Assembly: GCA_963978905.1 (NCBI GenBank)
Contig: OZ022261.1
Span: 7,131,992 to 7,195,991, forward strand
Length of the DNA stretch: 64,000 nt
Source: Trichostrongylus colubriformis
Taxonomy: Eukaryota; Nematoda; Chromadorea; Rhabditida; Trichostrongylidae
Reading direction: 5' to 3'
Shown here: piece by piece, positions 1-9,826 of the stretch
Numbering within the stretch: the first letter of the stretch is position 1
Layout of the letters: every line of letters starts with the position of its first letter
Program-made: the position numbers and the translations under genes
The notes under the pieces: generated by a model
Seen by the model: only the letters and a program-made list of their open reading frames with translations
What the model was told of the DNA's origin: nothing
Database searches by the model: none

Positions 1-388
1 AGAAACTCTGGTCTCTTAGAAGCTCTATAACAAGAGGCGGCAAGTTGAAAATAGATGTAGGTAGAGCCAAGCTTAACTGCAGGCGGCATTTTTTCACTCA
101 CAGGGTAGTCACCTTGTTTAGGGAGTTATGTAAAAAGCATCGGGTAATCATCTCCTCATACAACACTTTCAAAAAATGCTTGAATGAATGCCTGAGCCCG
201 TGAAACCCTTTTTTTCTATCCTCTTCTTCCATTGCAGCTTTTTTTGTTTTGCTTATTAGTGGTTTTAAGCAGCATTACCTCGTTCATTTAGTCTCTTATT
301 GTCTTGGTTCATTGTAATGTGATTCCACACGAATCTGATCGTGTAATAAATATATAACAGCCCCTCGCTTGAATTACTATCAAGCAAG
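1..388. other. Intergenic, no gene recognised
   Basis: AT-rich sequence without a convincing exon, splice-site pair or repeat end. It precedes the solo LTR. It could be intron or UTR of a gene lying to the left, but nothing in it shows that. Confidence 0.4.
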
Positions 389-393
389 CTGTC

Positions 394-1183
394 TGTCGCG
401 GATCGCCGCAACGATGGCCACGGGGGCACCGCGCTCCCCGGCCCGTCCGCGCTGCGGCGCGGCTTGTCGCGTCATGCGGCACGCGGTGGCTCCGCCCTCT
501 GTGGTCGAAGCCGGTATATAAGACCGGCTGCCAGCCGTCAGTCGGTTTTCACCGGGCAACGCCATGATGCTGCCCGAGGACTGGGGGTGCGGTGCACCCT
601 TGGCTCTCGGGTAGTGGAGCGCTGGCACATGAGTTGGCCGGTGTCTTCCCCTGCTCCCGACTGGGAGCAGCCGTTGTCGGATCCCCATACCAGACACCGT
701 CGGCCATATGGCTACGTGATAACAGCCGGATGGGGGTCTAATACTTTAGCCGGCTGCCGGGAGTCGCCCTAGCGGAGGGGCGACCTTGGGAAGTCAGGTA
801 TGATATGATGTATTGTTGTATTACGTGATAAATGTGTGATATACTTCTTGTTGTGTGATTTGTATGTAGTTCATGTGTTATATTTATATCCATGTTGTGT
901 CTTGTCATGTTTAGTACTGGGGACAGGTTGCCGGTGAAGTGACGTTCAGGGTTCGACGGCCCTCAATCGGCGTAACGGGCGGTGTAGGGTATAGGTCGGT
1001 AATCCCCTTTGGTCCCCAGGGGAGGGTCCGCCCTGCCGGCCGTTGTAGCGGCCGCCGGGGTGTCTCCGGTGAGGGCGTCTGGGGGGCATCATCCACCATT
1101 GAGTGTCTCCTGGACGCGAGAGGTTTGTGTGCGCTAGGACGATGCAACACGCGATGTCAGAAGAATGCCTTTGATCCGCGACA
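394..1183 (+). mobile_element. Solo LTR of an LTR retrotransposon
   Basis: The 790 bp block begins TGTCGCGGATC and ends GATCCGCGACA, a perfect 11 bp inverted terminus of the TG...CA kind that bounds LTRs. It is flanked on both sides by the same five bases CTGTC (389-393 and 1184-1188), an exact target-site duplication. The first half is GC-rich and carries a TATA box at 515-522. No gag-pol reading frame lies beside it, so this is a solo LTR left after recombination between two LTRs. A diverged second copy lies at 18889-19665 in the mannosidase gene. The retrotransposon superfamily cannot be told from the LTR alone. Confidence 0.88.
515..522 (+). promoter_or_regulatory. TATA box inside the LTR
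   Basis: TATATAAG sits in a GC-rich setting (GCCGG before it, ACCGGC after it, forming a short palindrome around it), about 120 bases into the LTR. This is the expected place for an LTR core promoter. It is the likely start signal of the lost retrotransposon and not of a host gene. Confidence 0.6.
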
Positions 1184-1188
1184 CTGTC

Positions 1189-1738
1189 AGTGGGAAACTG
1201 CAGTTCAAATACTCGCGCTTAGTGTTGATTGCTTATCGCTCTGCGTCTCTGATCACGTGACCGTCGCCTCTTTGCTCCTAGAGCCCTTACAGGCGCGCCC
1301 CTCTGAAGCTCCTCCCTCTAAACGTTATCTTAAGGAACTCCATATCAACCAAAATCTTGTTATTACAACATATCGCCCTACCTTCTCCTTACTTCGTTTG
1401 GTCCATATTTTATCGATGTCGATAACCATGTTTTTATAGTGGGTATTAATAAAACAGTACAAAATAGTATAAAATATGATTATTGGTCAATGAGAAAGCA
1501 ATGCAAACTCATCTCCTGAGCAGAATACTACTCTCCGTCGAGATTTTTCGATCAAACCCTGCCCCTGTAGTGGCAGGTGTGCAGGTGAGTGTTTTTACCC
1601 TACTGCACTGTGCGCTAGAACTTAATTAAGCGAGCCCAGAAGAGTAGGAGGCTTTGTTGGCTAGCGATACAATATTTGATCCACTGACAATGGGTGTTGA
1701 GCTGTGCCATTTGCCACAGCATCACTTACACCGTAACG
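1189..1738. other. Intergenic, no gene recognised
   Basis: Sequence between the LTR and the palindromic mariner derivative. No exon, RNA gene or repeat boundary could be supported. Confidence 0.4.
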
Positions 1739-1740
1739 TA

Positions 1741-2415
1741 TTAGGTTGGCAACTAAGGAATTGCGGATTTTTGAATACTGCTTTTTTCCTCAAAACTGCT
1801 TTCCACAAAATTTCTTCTGTACATATATATGTAGTACAAGTCCACACGCATCTATAGGTATTGTTGTCTTCCATCTCCCGGATAACCCTTTTCGGCAAAA
1901 TAAAAATATCAAAAGTTACCTCATTTTCAATTCTAATTTTTTTCTTTGAATGGCGTTAGACAGGGAAGGGTAAAGGTGATAATCCGTTAGAGAAAGATCA
2001 GAACTATAAGGCAGCAATTTTTATCCAAGCTCGAGAATTTTTTGAAAAAAAAAATTAAAATTTTTTTACCACTATTGAGAAAATGACTCGCCAAAAAATT
2101 CTCGAGCTTGGATTAAAATTGCTGCCCCATCCACCTTATAGCCCTGATCTTGCTCCATCGGATTATCACCTTTTCCTTTCCCTGTCTAACGCCATTCAAA
2201 GAAAAATCTTTTTATAATTTTTGTATTGAAAATGAGGTTGACCGTTGATATGTTTATTTTGTCGAAAAGGGTTATCCGGGAGATGGAAGACAATAATACC
2301 TATAGATGCGTGTGGAACTATACTACATGTGTATGTACAGAAGAGACTGCTGGAAAGCAGTTTGGAGGGAAAAAGCAGTATTTAAAAATCCGCAATTACT
2401 TAGTTGCCAACCTAA
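1741..2415. mobile_element. Palindromic (fold-back) mariner derivative
   Basis: The element is flanked by TA on both sides. Its ends start TTAGGTTGGCAACTAAG and ATTGCGGATTTTT and are near-perfect inverted repeats, a terminus of the mariner (cecropia-like) type. The two halves are inverted copies of the same transposase 3' region around a short A/T-rich centre near 2041-2085. The right arm (about 2083-2215, plus strand) reads like the mariner transposase C-terminus: KMTRQ-, then LPHPPYSPDLAPSDYHLF, which includes the last catalytic aspartate region. The left arm reads the same in reverse. There is no intact transposase, so the element is nonautonomous. Organisation matches 43053-43736. Confidence 0.85.
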
Positions 2416-3367
2416 TAGATACACATATTGTAATAAGAGAAAGGACAGGGAACTCACGTATGACATCCTCCTTTACTTCGCGGGGACTTATCCTTTTGAT
2501 GCTTTCTGGTGATGGTCGCCTGACTTCCTGGTCTCCCTGGATTGCAATGCGACGAAAATACCGGCGTCGTAAGTCTTAATGGAAAACTGCAATAATGCAA
2601 TAAAATGGTAGCAGTAATAAAGCAATGATGGGAAAATTATAAAATAAAGGTAGGATGGAAAATAGTATCAGTGCAAATAAACCTGCAATATGCACAAAAT
2701 TTATTGCATAATTACTGGAAAGAAAAGTGAGTCAATGGGACACACCAGTTGTGATCTTTGCTTTAGCAGTTAAACATACTGGCATTAAACTATTGAAAGG
2801 TTCTTCATCTAGAGTATATCAGCTATGTGCCTCATATTCGATTCACAGAAAAAACAATGCCAGTCAACTCACCGACGCCCTTGATGTTACGCGCGCAGTA
2901 GTGGGCGCTAGACACACTAGACATGCCGCAAGTTATTGTATACGCCAACTTGCATTCATCTATCATCAAGCGCATTCCGCTTAAGGGGTTGATTAACGCC
3001 AAGACTTCATCCTTTATTCTTTGTGTCTCACAAATAATAACATCAAAATACAATTAACATGATTAGTAACACTGATAAAGCATGGAATGTCGCGACTACC
3101 AACTGAAATTGTGCTTACCTCGGTCGGTGCGTGGCATTGAGATTTCGAAAGCATGCCTTCAGCATTTCGAATTCCGTTCAGCCTTCAAAACCCTTGGCAA
3201 CCGCCACAGAACCAAGCTTATAGCAATGAGGTAGAGAAATAAAGTGTCGGTCAAGGGAAAAAAGATATGCAGCGCCAATATTCGCATATAAGGAAGGATT
3301 TTTTTCGAGACGGACTCGAGTTTGTGTTTTCACACCTTTTGTGACACCATGGGGTAAAATTGGGGAG

Positions 3368-3760
3368 ATTGTGGAGTAATTGTAGAAAATGAAAGTAAGG
3401 GTGCTCAGCAGTATATCAGTAAGGAAAAAACAAAATAAAGCGGAGAAAAACCAGAAAAAATAGGAATGTGGAAATCTCTCTCCTTATTCTCTTCGTTTCC
3501 CGCCCTCTGCATCACTAACGACGGGGGTGGGTTGTCCCGCCCTCGCAGCAACTGTCCCGCCGAATGCGTGGTAGCGCGGCTTTCATTGCTGCGGGATCGT
3601 GATAAGATCCCAACCCGCAATTTTTCAGTGCGAGCTTCGTCGCTCAATACTTCTTTTTAACTGGAGGTTTGTTTTCAGAGAACATGTCCTCCCAGTCAAT
3701 ATTTTCGCCTCACCCAGACAGTGCCTTCAAATGCAGAGTTTACGACAATTTCCGTGGGTC
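3368..3760 (+). repeat. Dispersed repeat family C, copy 1
   Basis: One of four diverged copies in the window (also 10915-11300, 24235-24560 and 50905-51270). Shared landmarks in order: GCTCAGCAGTGTAAC-like start, an A-rich AAATAAAGCGG block, a C-rich block ending in a G-rich GGTGGGGT block, a TTTTTCAATGCGA-like segment, and a closing GGTTTGTTTTCAGAGA motif. No coding content or terminal inverted repeat was seen. Two copies are in mannosidase introns and one in a glypican intron. Confidence 0.7.
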
Positions 3761-5324
3761 ATCTCGCTCGGTAGATTTTGAGGGCGCTAAAGAACGCATA
3801 ATTAAAGAAGAAACAGATGAGTGCTTTCAAGGAGCGAAAAAAAACCTTTACGAGCTTTATTACGGCACGATCATAGCCGTTTCGGCAAGATCATAGCCGT
3901 TTCAGCAAGATTTCACGTGGTCTTACTAAATTTCGTGATCCAGATTCATCAATCCGGCCAGTTCTTCATGGGAACGCTGCCTATGCTGTCAGAATTTCCC
4001 TCATTTCATCTCAAGAGCGAAGAAGCAGGATAAGCAGGAGCAGGAAACTACTGAATGCCTCCGCTCCTGCACACCTCTTACGAGGAAGGCCCATCAGGCC
4101 CATTAGTGACAAAAGTTGCTTAAAAGAAACAATTTTGACCAGTTTGCTGCAATGCTTTCCACCTGCGGCGTGCAGTATATGCATATCAGAAGACTGTCTT
4201 CGAACCCACGCCAGAACCACTGCGAGCTGGCTCAAAAATGTAGAATCTCTTATGGTAACTGCTAAACGAAGCAAAGAAAACTTTCAGGGGATGCACAGGT
4301 CATCCTTCGCCCAGGGGTTGGATGGGTGAATGGATAGTGGAATGGACTGGCATTGGCACAGTGGATGAAGCGACTGTAGTTCAACTCCTCTCGACGTGCA
4401 CGTTGTTGCATTTTCCTAATTTTCCTTGCCTAGCGCTAAACTACTTGCGCACATGCAAAATGGGCCCAATTTTCGTTGCTGGTTCACCAAACTGACCCAT
4501 TCACAAGTTTTCAGTGGCCAACTTATTTGGACCCTTCAGCGCCCCTAGCACCCCTGCCAGGCGTTTCCGTGCGAAACTATTGTGAGATTCGTGCTCAGGA
4601 GACCCAATTAGCCCTAGATACAGAATATTATCCAAATTGAGATTTTGACCCAAACTCGAAACAATGGGATGGACATGGGCACACAGTCACTGTTCTACTT
4701 GCACAGACGAAAAACTAGCAACCTCGATTAAATACAATGGAGCATGTGCAAAATCAACGCATTCCAAGTGAACTGCAACCAGCAATACTATGCGTTGGAA
4801 AAAGATAGCAGACATTCCCTCATATCGACTACCGACCTCCTTTCGTTGAGTGTTCTTTACTATGGTAGTAGTAGTACTACTATTGGTCACCCAATTTCCG
4901 AGTTTGGGTCAAAACGACGAACATGCTGAATACATCTTACCCAGGGTAGTTCGACCCCCTGAGGATGAGTATCACACATGCTTTGCGGGAAAACCCCTAG
5001 TTTCCTTGTTATGGGCGTTGGCAGGTCCAAACAAATCATTCGCCTAATACGCAAAAATACTGAAGATAGCTGATCTTCTTCTGTTACGCCAACGAGGTTT
5101 TTAGGTGGAACATTTATTTATGGCCTAACGTTTCGACCAGATCGTCTTCCACAAAGGCCCAGTCCACCACCGCGAGAGTGGACGCCGCCACTCCTTGTTA
5201 GCTGTCGTCACTGAAGATAGCGGTTCCCTGGCAGGATGAAAATTGATTTTGCACACATTTTGCACGTGCGGTCACACATGAGCACAAATGGATGAAAGCT
5301 AGGTAAATGCAAAAATTTAGCCTC

Positions 5325-5390
5325 AGGGGGGATCGAACCATTGACCATTTTCTGGGCCCCCCAAAACCATTTAGCCGAATTTGAGACCGG
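5325..5390 (-). repeat. tRNA-like (SINE-type) segment
   Basis: Read on the minus strand the segment has an A-box-like GGCTAAATGG and a B-box GGTTCGATCCC about 30 bases later, the internal promoter arrangement of tRNA genes. A complete cloverleaf with paired acceptor ends cannot be drawn, so a tRNA-derived repeat or decayed tRNA is more likely than a working tRNA. Confidence 0.4.
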
Positions 5391-6435
5391 TTTTTTGCTT
5401 CGTGCATGTCACCCTATAAAATGCAAAAAACCGTTTTGAAAAAGCTCACCATGACCTCATGGGCCTTCCGTGTTAGATTTCGACCCTGCCCTGGCTGGTC
5501 TAACATCCCTTTCTTGACGACTCCCGATCCTGAGCAGGACTAGAGACGTGGGGCAGTCCGATCTTGCTACCTTGCATTTGAAGAAGAGGCACCAAATGTC
5601 GGCTGAGCCACCATCGTCAGACCGGGGACTTTCTTGCACACAAATACGTCGGTGAGCGGAGATATTCAAACATAGCCTTAAGAGATCACTGTGCTGATAA
5701 GGAGTTCAAGTGCACTATGTGTGTGTGTGTGTAAATCTACACCACTAAGTGATCAACTAGCAGATAAAGAACTGAGATAAAGCCACCATCTACGAATTTT
5801 GAATTGTCCCCTCCTGCACTTTGCTGCATCTCTTATTATCAGACGTTTCTAGTTTCTTGGGCGTATTGGCGTCAGTTCAGTTGAGACGAACTTAGCGTCC
5901 TGTCGACCCACCGTCATTTCCCAATGCAGTGCTATTCTGTTGGTTAGGGGGGGGGGGTTCTGAAGGTACCTGAAGGTCTAAAGATCCTTTCCCGATAGTA
6001 GACTAATAAGATAATAGGTAGTTCCCGTCAAACTCCAGTTGCCGTCTCTACGGATTCTGAACTGATGACTAGGGCCTAGCGAGGGATCGATACTTATGAG
6101 TAAAATGACCTCCACGCGCCATGAATGCCTTTGTAACGAATCACTTTTCGGTTCCGGCATGCATCCGTCATGATATAATACTTTGCTTTTTACTGCTTCA
6201 AAAGGATAGTCTACAGAGTATTTGTTCATTACGGGACACCTGCAACGTTTAACGTGGGAATATCGACGGCAAAGATACATTTCCTTGGAGTCTCCAAATT
6301 TTCGAAGGGGATGGGGGCGATGAGCAAAGCGGTGATGGCCACGTGATCTGTGAATCTGTGCTGTGGATAACAAGCTAACATTGAGTGCGGAACTCTGGAC
6401 TGCGCTTCGTCCCGCCGACGACTATTGAAAGGTTG

Positions 6436-6488
6436 TTCGGCGGGAATCTGAACGATGTTGAAAGCATATTCGGCGGGAATCTGAACGA
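6436..6488 (+). repeat. 33 bp tandem duplication with E2F-like motif
   Basis: TTCGGCGGGAATCTGAACGA occurs at 6436 and again at 6469, a direct repeat with a 33 base period. The core GGCGGGAA is like the E2F/DP binding consensus. No gene start is seen near it, so a regulatory role is only a possibility. Confidence 0.4.
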
Positions 6489-7640
6489 GCTGCTGTTATT
6501 TCACATGTTCGATTTTTGTGCTAGAACAAGTGAATTCCCAGTATCCACTAAAGTATCGAAGCTATTATAGTATAGTGATTTTGATGGGAATTAGATTTAT
6601 AGGATTAACGCGCACCATTCTCGGTTTCTCGTTCCTTTTTGAATTTGAACTCTATGCCCAATGGCTTTGTTCCTCCGGGCCTATGCCATGCCTTGAGTGT
6701 ATTTGAATAAACAGATTTGTAAACAAGCCGACGCATGGGTGTCGAGCGTAAGCACTTCATTCATGAGGTTCATGGTAGGTATGCGGAAATTGCCCAGCAA
6801 TCGCACTCAAGGTTTGCTCACCGTAATCATCGAACTCTCCGTCCGTCTAAGCATTCTTTTACCAATTCGACATTCGACGATCGACATTCACCATTCGGTC
6901 TTGCCCTTTCTGCTCAGTAAACATAGACAGCCTTTCCGATCCACAAGAACCAGCGTCCATTAAAGCCTAAAGTCATCAAATTACCAGTAAAAAGAATGGT
7001 AAATGAGAAGCCCAGAGGCTCGGCACAGCGATATTAAACACTGTCGCACACGTCCTGCTCCTATTTGATTGACATTTTCGATTTATGCCAATTTTCCAGT
7101 ATAGTTCTTATGGTTACTGAGAAAGGTGGCCACAACTCTTTTTTTTTTGACAGTTACCAGGCATTACATTAAACCCCAAAACCAAATCGGACCTTAGATA
7201 AACCTGTCTCTCTAGGACTGCACAACACTTTAAGTCAGAAATGCAGTGTTTTCATTCGTTTTTCAGAAATGCCCTCACATGTTCAATGCAATCAGTGGAA
7301 TTTCCCGCTGAGCACAGCATAACCACTCCAATTTTCATCGGATTTTCATCTGATTTTCATCGATTCAGGGCGAGCGTGGAGAGCTTGGATTCAGAGCGCC
7401 GTGATAGCACACCGCGTCATAGCAACAAAGCGCAGCATACTTGATGTACCCAGAGACCTCGTGCCTCAAAAAACAACCACGTTCCGCTATCTTACCAACA
7501 AGAAAAAGAAGTAGAAACTGAAACCCCCACACAATTTTTTGAGTCTTCCAGCCAAGTGTTTTCGAAGACCGTGGCCATGCTCGACGAGCTGACAGACTGT
7601 GTTGAAGCTGACCCTGGATGGCGCCCACGGGTGTGCACCC

Positions 7641-7847
7641 TTATGTCAGGATTTCGTACCACCACGACCCACGACGGAGTGTGTGTGAGCTATGCGCGGC
7701 GCTTGAGTTGGGTCTTAGAGCGATTACACGGTAATACCAGGGGCGTCATATACAGTTCACTTTAAACCGCTTTGGAACACAACAACACGAAGCCTCTAGC
7801 TCGTCCCCCGTGCTTGGGACGCGCCACGGTGCGAACCTTGACATAAG
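7641..7847. mobile_element. MITE family B, copy 1
   Basis: Short GC-rich fold-back element with ends TTATGTCAGGATTTCG... and ...GCGAACCTTGACATAAG. Related copies are at 13220-13436, 28942-29157, 48858-49034, 53047-53182 and 58149-58311. It has no coding capacity. Its right end runs directly into a family A element, with the bases AAGG shared. Confidence 0.65.
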
Positions 7848-8478
7848 GCCGCGTTCATACTTTGAGCACCGACGCCGGCACCAGCGGCACTCTGGTGACG
7901 CGCTCGGTTTGAATAACGCTCGACCCAACCACATTACAGTATGACGGTCGTGGCGAGCCCACGAATTCGAATCCGAATCTTGGCATCAGGGTACTCCCAG
8001 GTGTCGAGGAAATTAGCCGCTTCAGTACGATCCCCTCCACTCTCTACAGAGACCGATTGAGAACCCCTTTTTCAACCTCTGCAATACGAGTAGTTGCAGT
8101 GAGTCGTATTGCTATGTATTCGTATTCTCACCCGAAGCAGAAAAATGTTTATTTCACATTTTCTATCATGGGCTCGCTGTAAAATGCCCTTCGCTTCTCA
8201 TCTGCCTAGTGAACGTTTACACTGCAGTGCTTATCGCTGGCCTCTTCAGGCATGCCTCCTCCCCCCCCTCTTCTAATCGTTCAAATACGACCCCCAACTG
8301 TCGAGGAATCCGCGAGTCCTGATGTGCGCTTGGCATAGTGCGATACTATGCCAAATCCAAATTTGAAATCCTGGGCTCTCACCACGATCATCATACTGTA
8401 GTATGGTTGGGTCAAGCGTTTACGAAGGGAGCGCCTCACCAGAGTGCCGGCGTCGGTGACAAAGTATGAACGCAGTCT
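7846..8478. mobile_element. MITE family A, copy 1, with a nested element
   Basis: The left end reads GGCCGCGTTCATACTTTG and CACCGACGCCGG; the right end at about 8435-8478 carries the inverted match GCCGGCGTCGGTGACAAAG. The arms pair over roughly 130 bases (compare 7846-7985 with 8335-8478). The centre (about 7985-8315) contains a further inverted pair, GTGTCGAGGAAAT... near 8000 and a CTGTCGAGGAATCC match near 8297, which looks like a second MITE nested in the first. Confidence 0.65.
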
Positions 8479-8479
8479 A

Positions 8480-9810
8480 GGAGCACACACTCGGGTCCAT
8501 CGATGAGGAGGGATTCTCACTTTTCTTGTCTGCATGATATAGAAGTCAACGAGTGAAGTTTTTTGTTATTGATGGGTTGATTCCTAAAATAATGCAGGAT
8601 CATTGGCCTTCGTTGGTCGTGTTCCCACCTTCAAGAACATTCGTGGCAAATAACAGTGTCTTAAAACGCTACGGCACAAATGTTCAATTTCATCACGGAT
8701 TCGATGAATTTCTCAGAAAATCAATACGCGCTACGCATTAGAATTCAGAGGATGGAAGTATTGATCACAGCTGTAGCAAATTCATTGGCTTATTCTTCAA
8801 TACCATTCTTATTACCAGCCGAAATGATGACCACAGCTCAGAAATCATTCGTGGGCTGGAAGCACGCCCGCCTGTTCAATAGCATTTGATGAAACATGTG
8901 TTGTCGGTAGCTTTGACCTCGGAACCCGCTTAGATCAGTCTTTCGATCAGTCGACCACTCCAATGCCACCCTAGCCAATGAACGACAAGGGTTCTGCTTC
9001 GGCATTCCGGCCGCTCATTACTTCATAGTCCTTTTCTTTATTCCTTCCTTTTTTCTGCGTTTTTTTTTTCTAGCGATGCGATCGCACACTTATTGATTCG
9101 GTATACTTCGTGCTGGTTTCGAGGCACTTCCTGCAAGATTTTCCTTCCTGAAAAGATTAAAAAGGTTCTAATACGAAGAAACTCTTAGTTAATATGCTTC
9201 CATTGTGCACTTTTAAAATTTTGGAGCTATCGCAATGGAAGGAGTGGGGGGGGCATCCCACCAGGGACATTATTCTTACCTAAGCTTGAAAGGAAAGGGG
9301 ACCTTTTTTCTCCTCCATTAAGGCTCAGGGGAAAGTATGCGCCTGAATGTGCAGATTGAACCTTCAAGGATCTCTCCAGGATGCTTGGATAAGCAACGTT
9401 TTATAAGATGCCCCTTCCCCCCTCTCCCCCCTCATTGCAATAGCACCAAAACTTTACCTACATAGTAAGTAATGCATCCATCACAAGCCGATGATTGTTT
9501 CATTTTTAATATTGTTTGTTTTTCGAACAATTAAAGCGACTTCTCAATGGATATGCATATTTATTTAACATATTTAACAACAAGAAGATCAGAAAGTAGC
9601 TCAATTTGACTCAACGAGTAGAAAAGTCGAAATGATTTTATATTCTAGCTTGTCCTTTAATTACTACCGTCTACACGCGCCTATCTTCCTAGTCACTGAA
9701 AATCCATGTAACTACTCGTTTAGCAATCGTCAAAAACATGGCGTATGCTTCTTTCATTCTTCCATTTTCACCTATCGTGAAAATTATGGCAGAAATCTTG
9801 AGCATTCAAA
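8480..9810. other. Upstream region of the mannosidase gene
   Basis: AT-rich, with no exon recognised. It should contain the promoter and outron of the trans-spliced mannosidase transcript, but no specific promoter element could be supported. Confidence 0.4.
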
Positions 9811-9816
9811 TTACAG
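9811..9816 (+). promoter_or_regulatory. Probable spliced-leader acceptor of the mannosidase gene
   Basis: TTACAG lies ten bases before the ATG at 9827 and follows A/T-rich sequence. A 3' splice site this close to the start codon, with no upstream coding exon needed, is the usual sign of SL trans-splicing in nematodes. Inference from position and motif only. Confidence 0.5.
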
Positions 9817-9826
9817 GTTCTCGTTG

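Larger units (their letters stand above)
2418..7640. other. Intergenic stretch with scattered repeats, no host gene recognised
   Basis: No chain of phase-compatible exons was found on either strand. Inside it are a dispersed repeat (3368-3760), a tRNA-like segment (5325-5390), a 33 bp tandem duplication (6436-6488), a (TG)n run near 5719 and a G-run near 5948. Open frames here are short and lack recognisable domains. Confidence 0.5.

Noticed and set aside
464..772. Open frames across the GC-rich block on both strands.
   Set aside because: They lie in the LTR promoter half and are matched by the LTR copy at 18889; GC-rich DNA lacks stops by chance.
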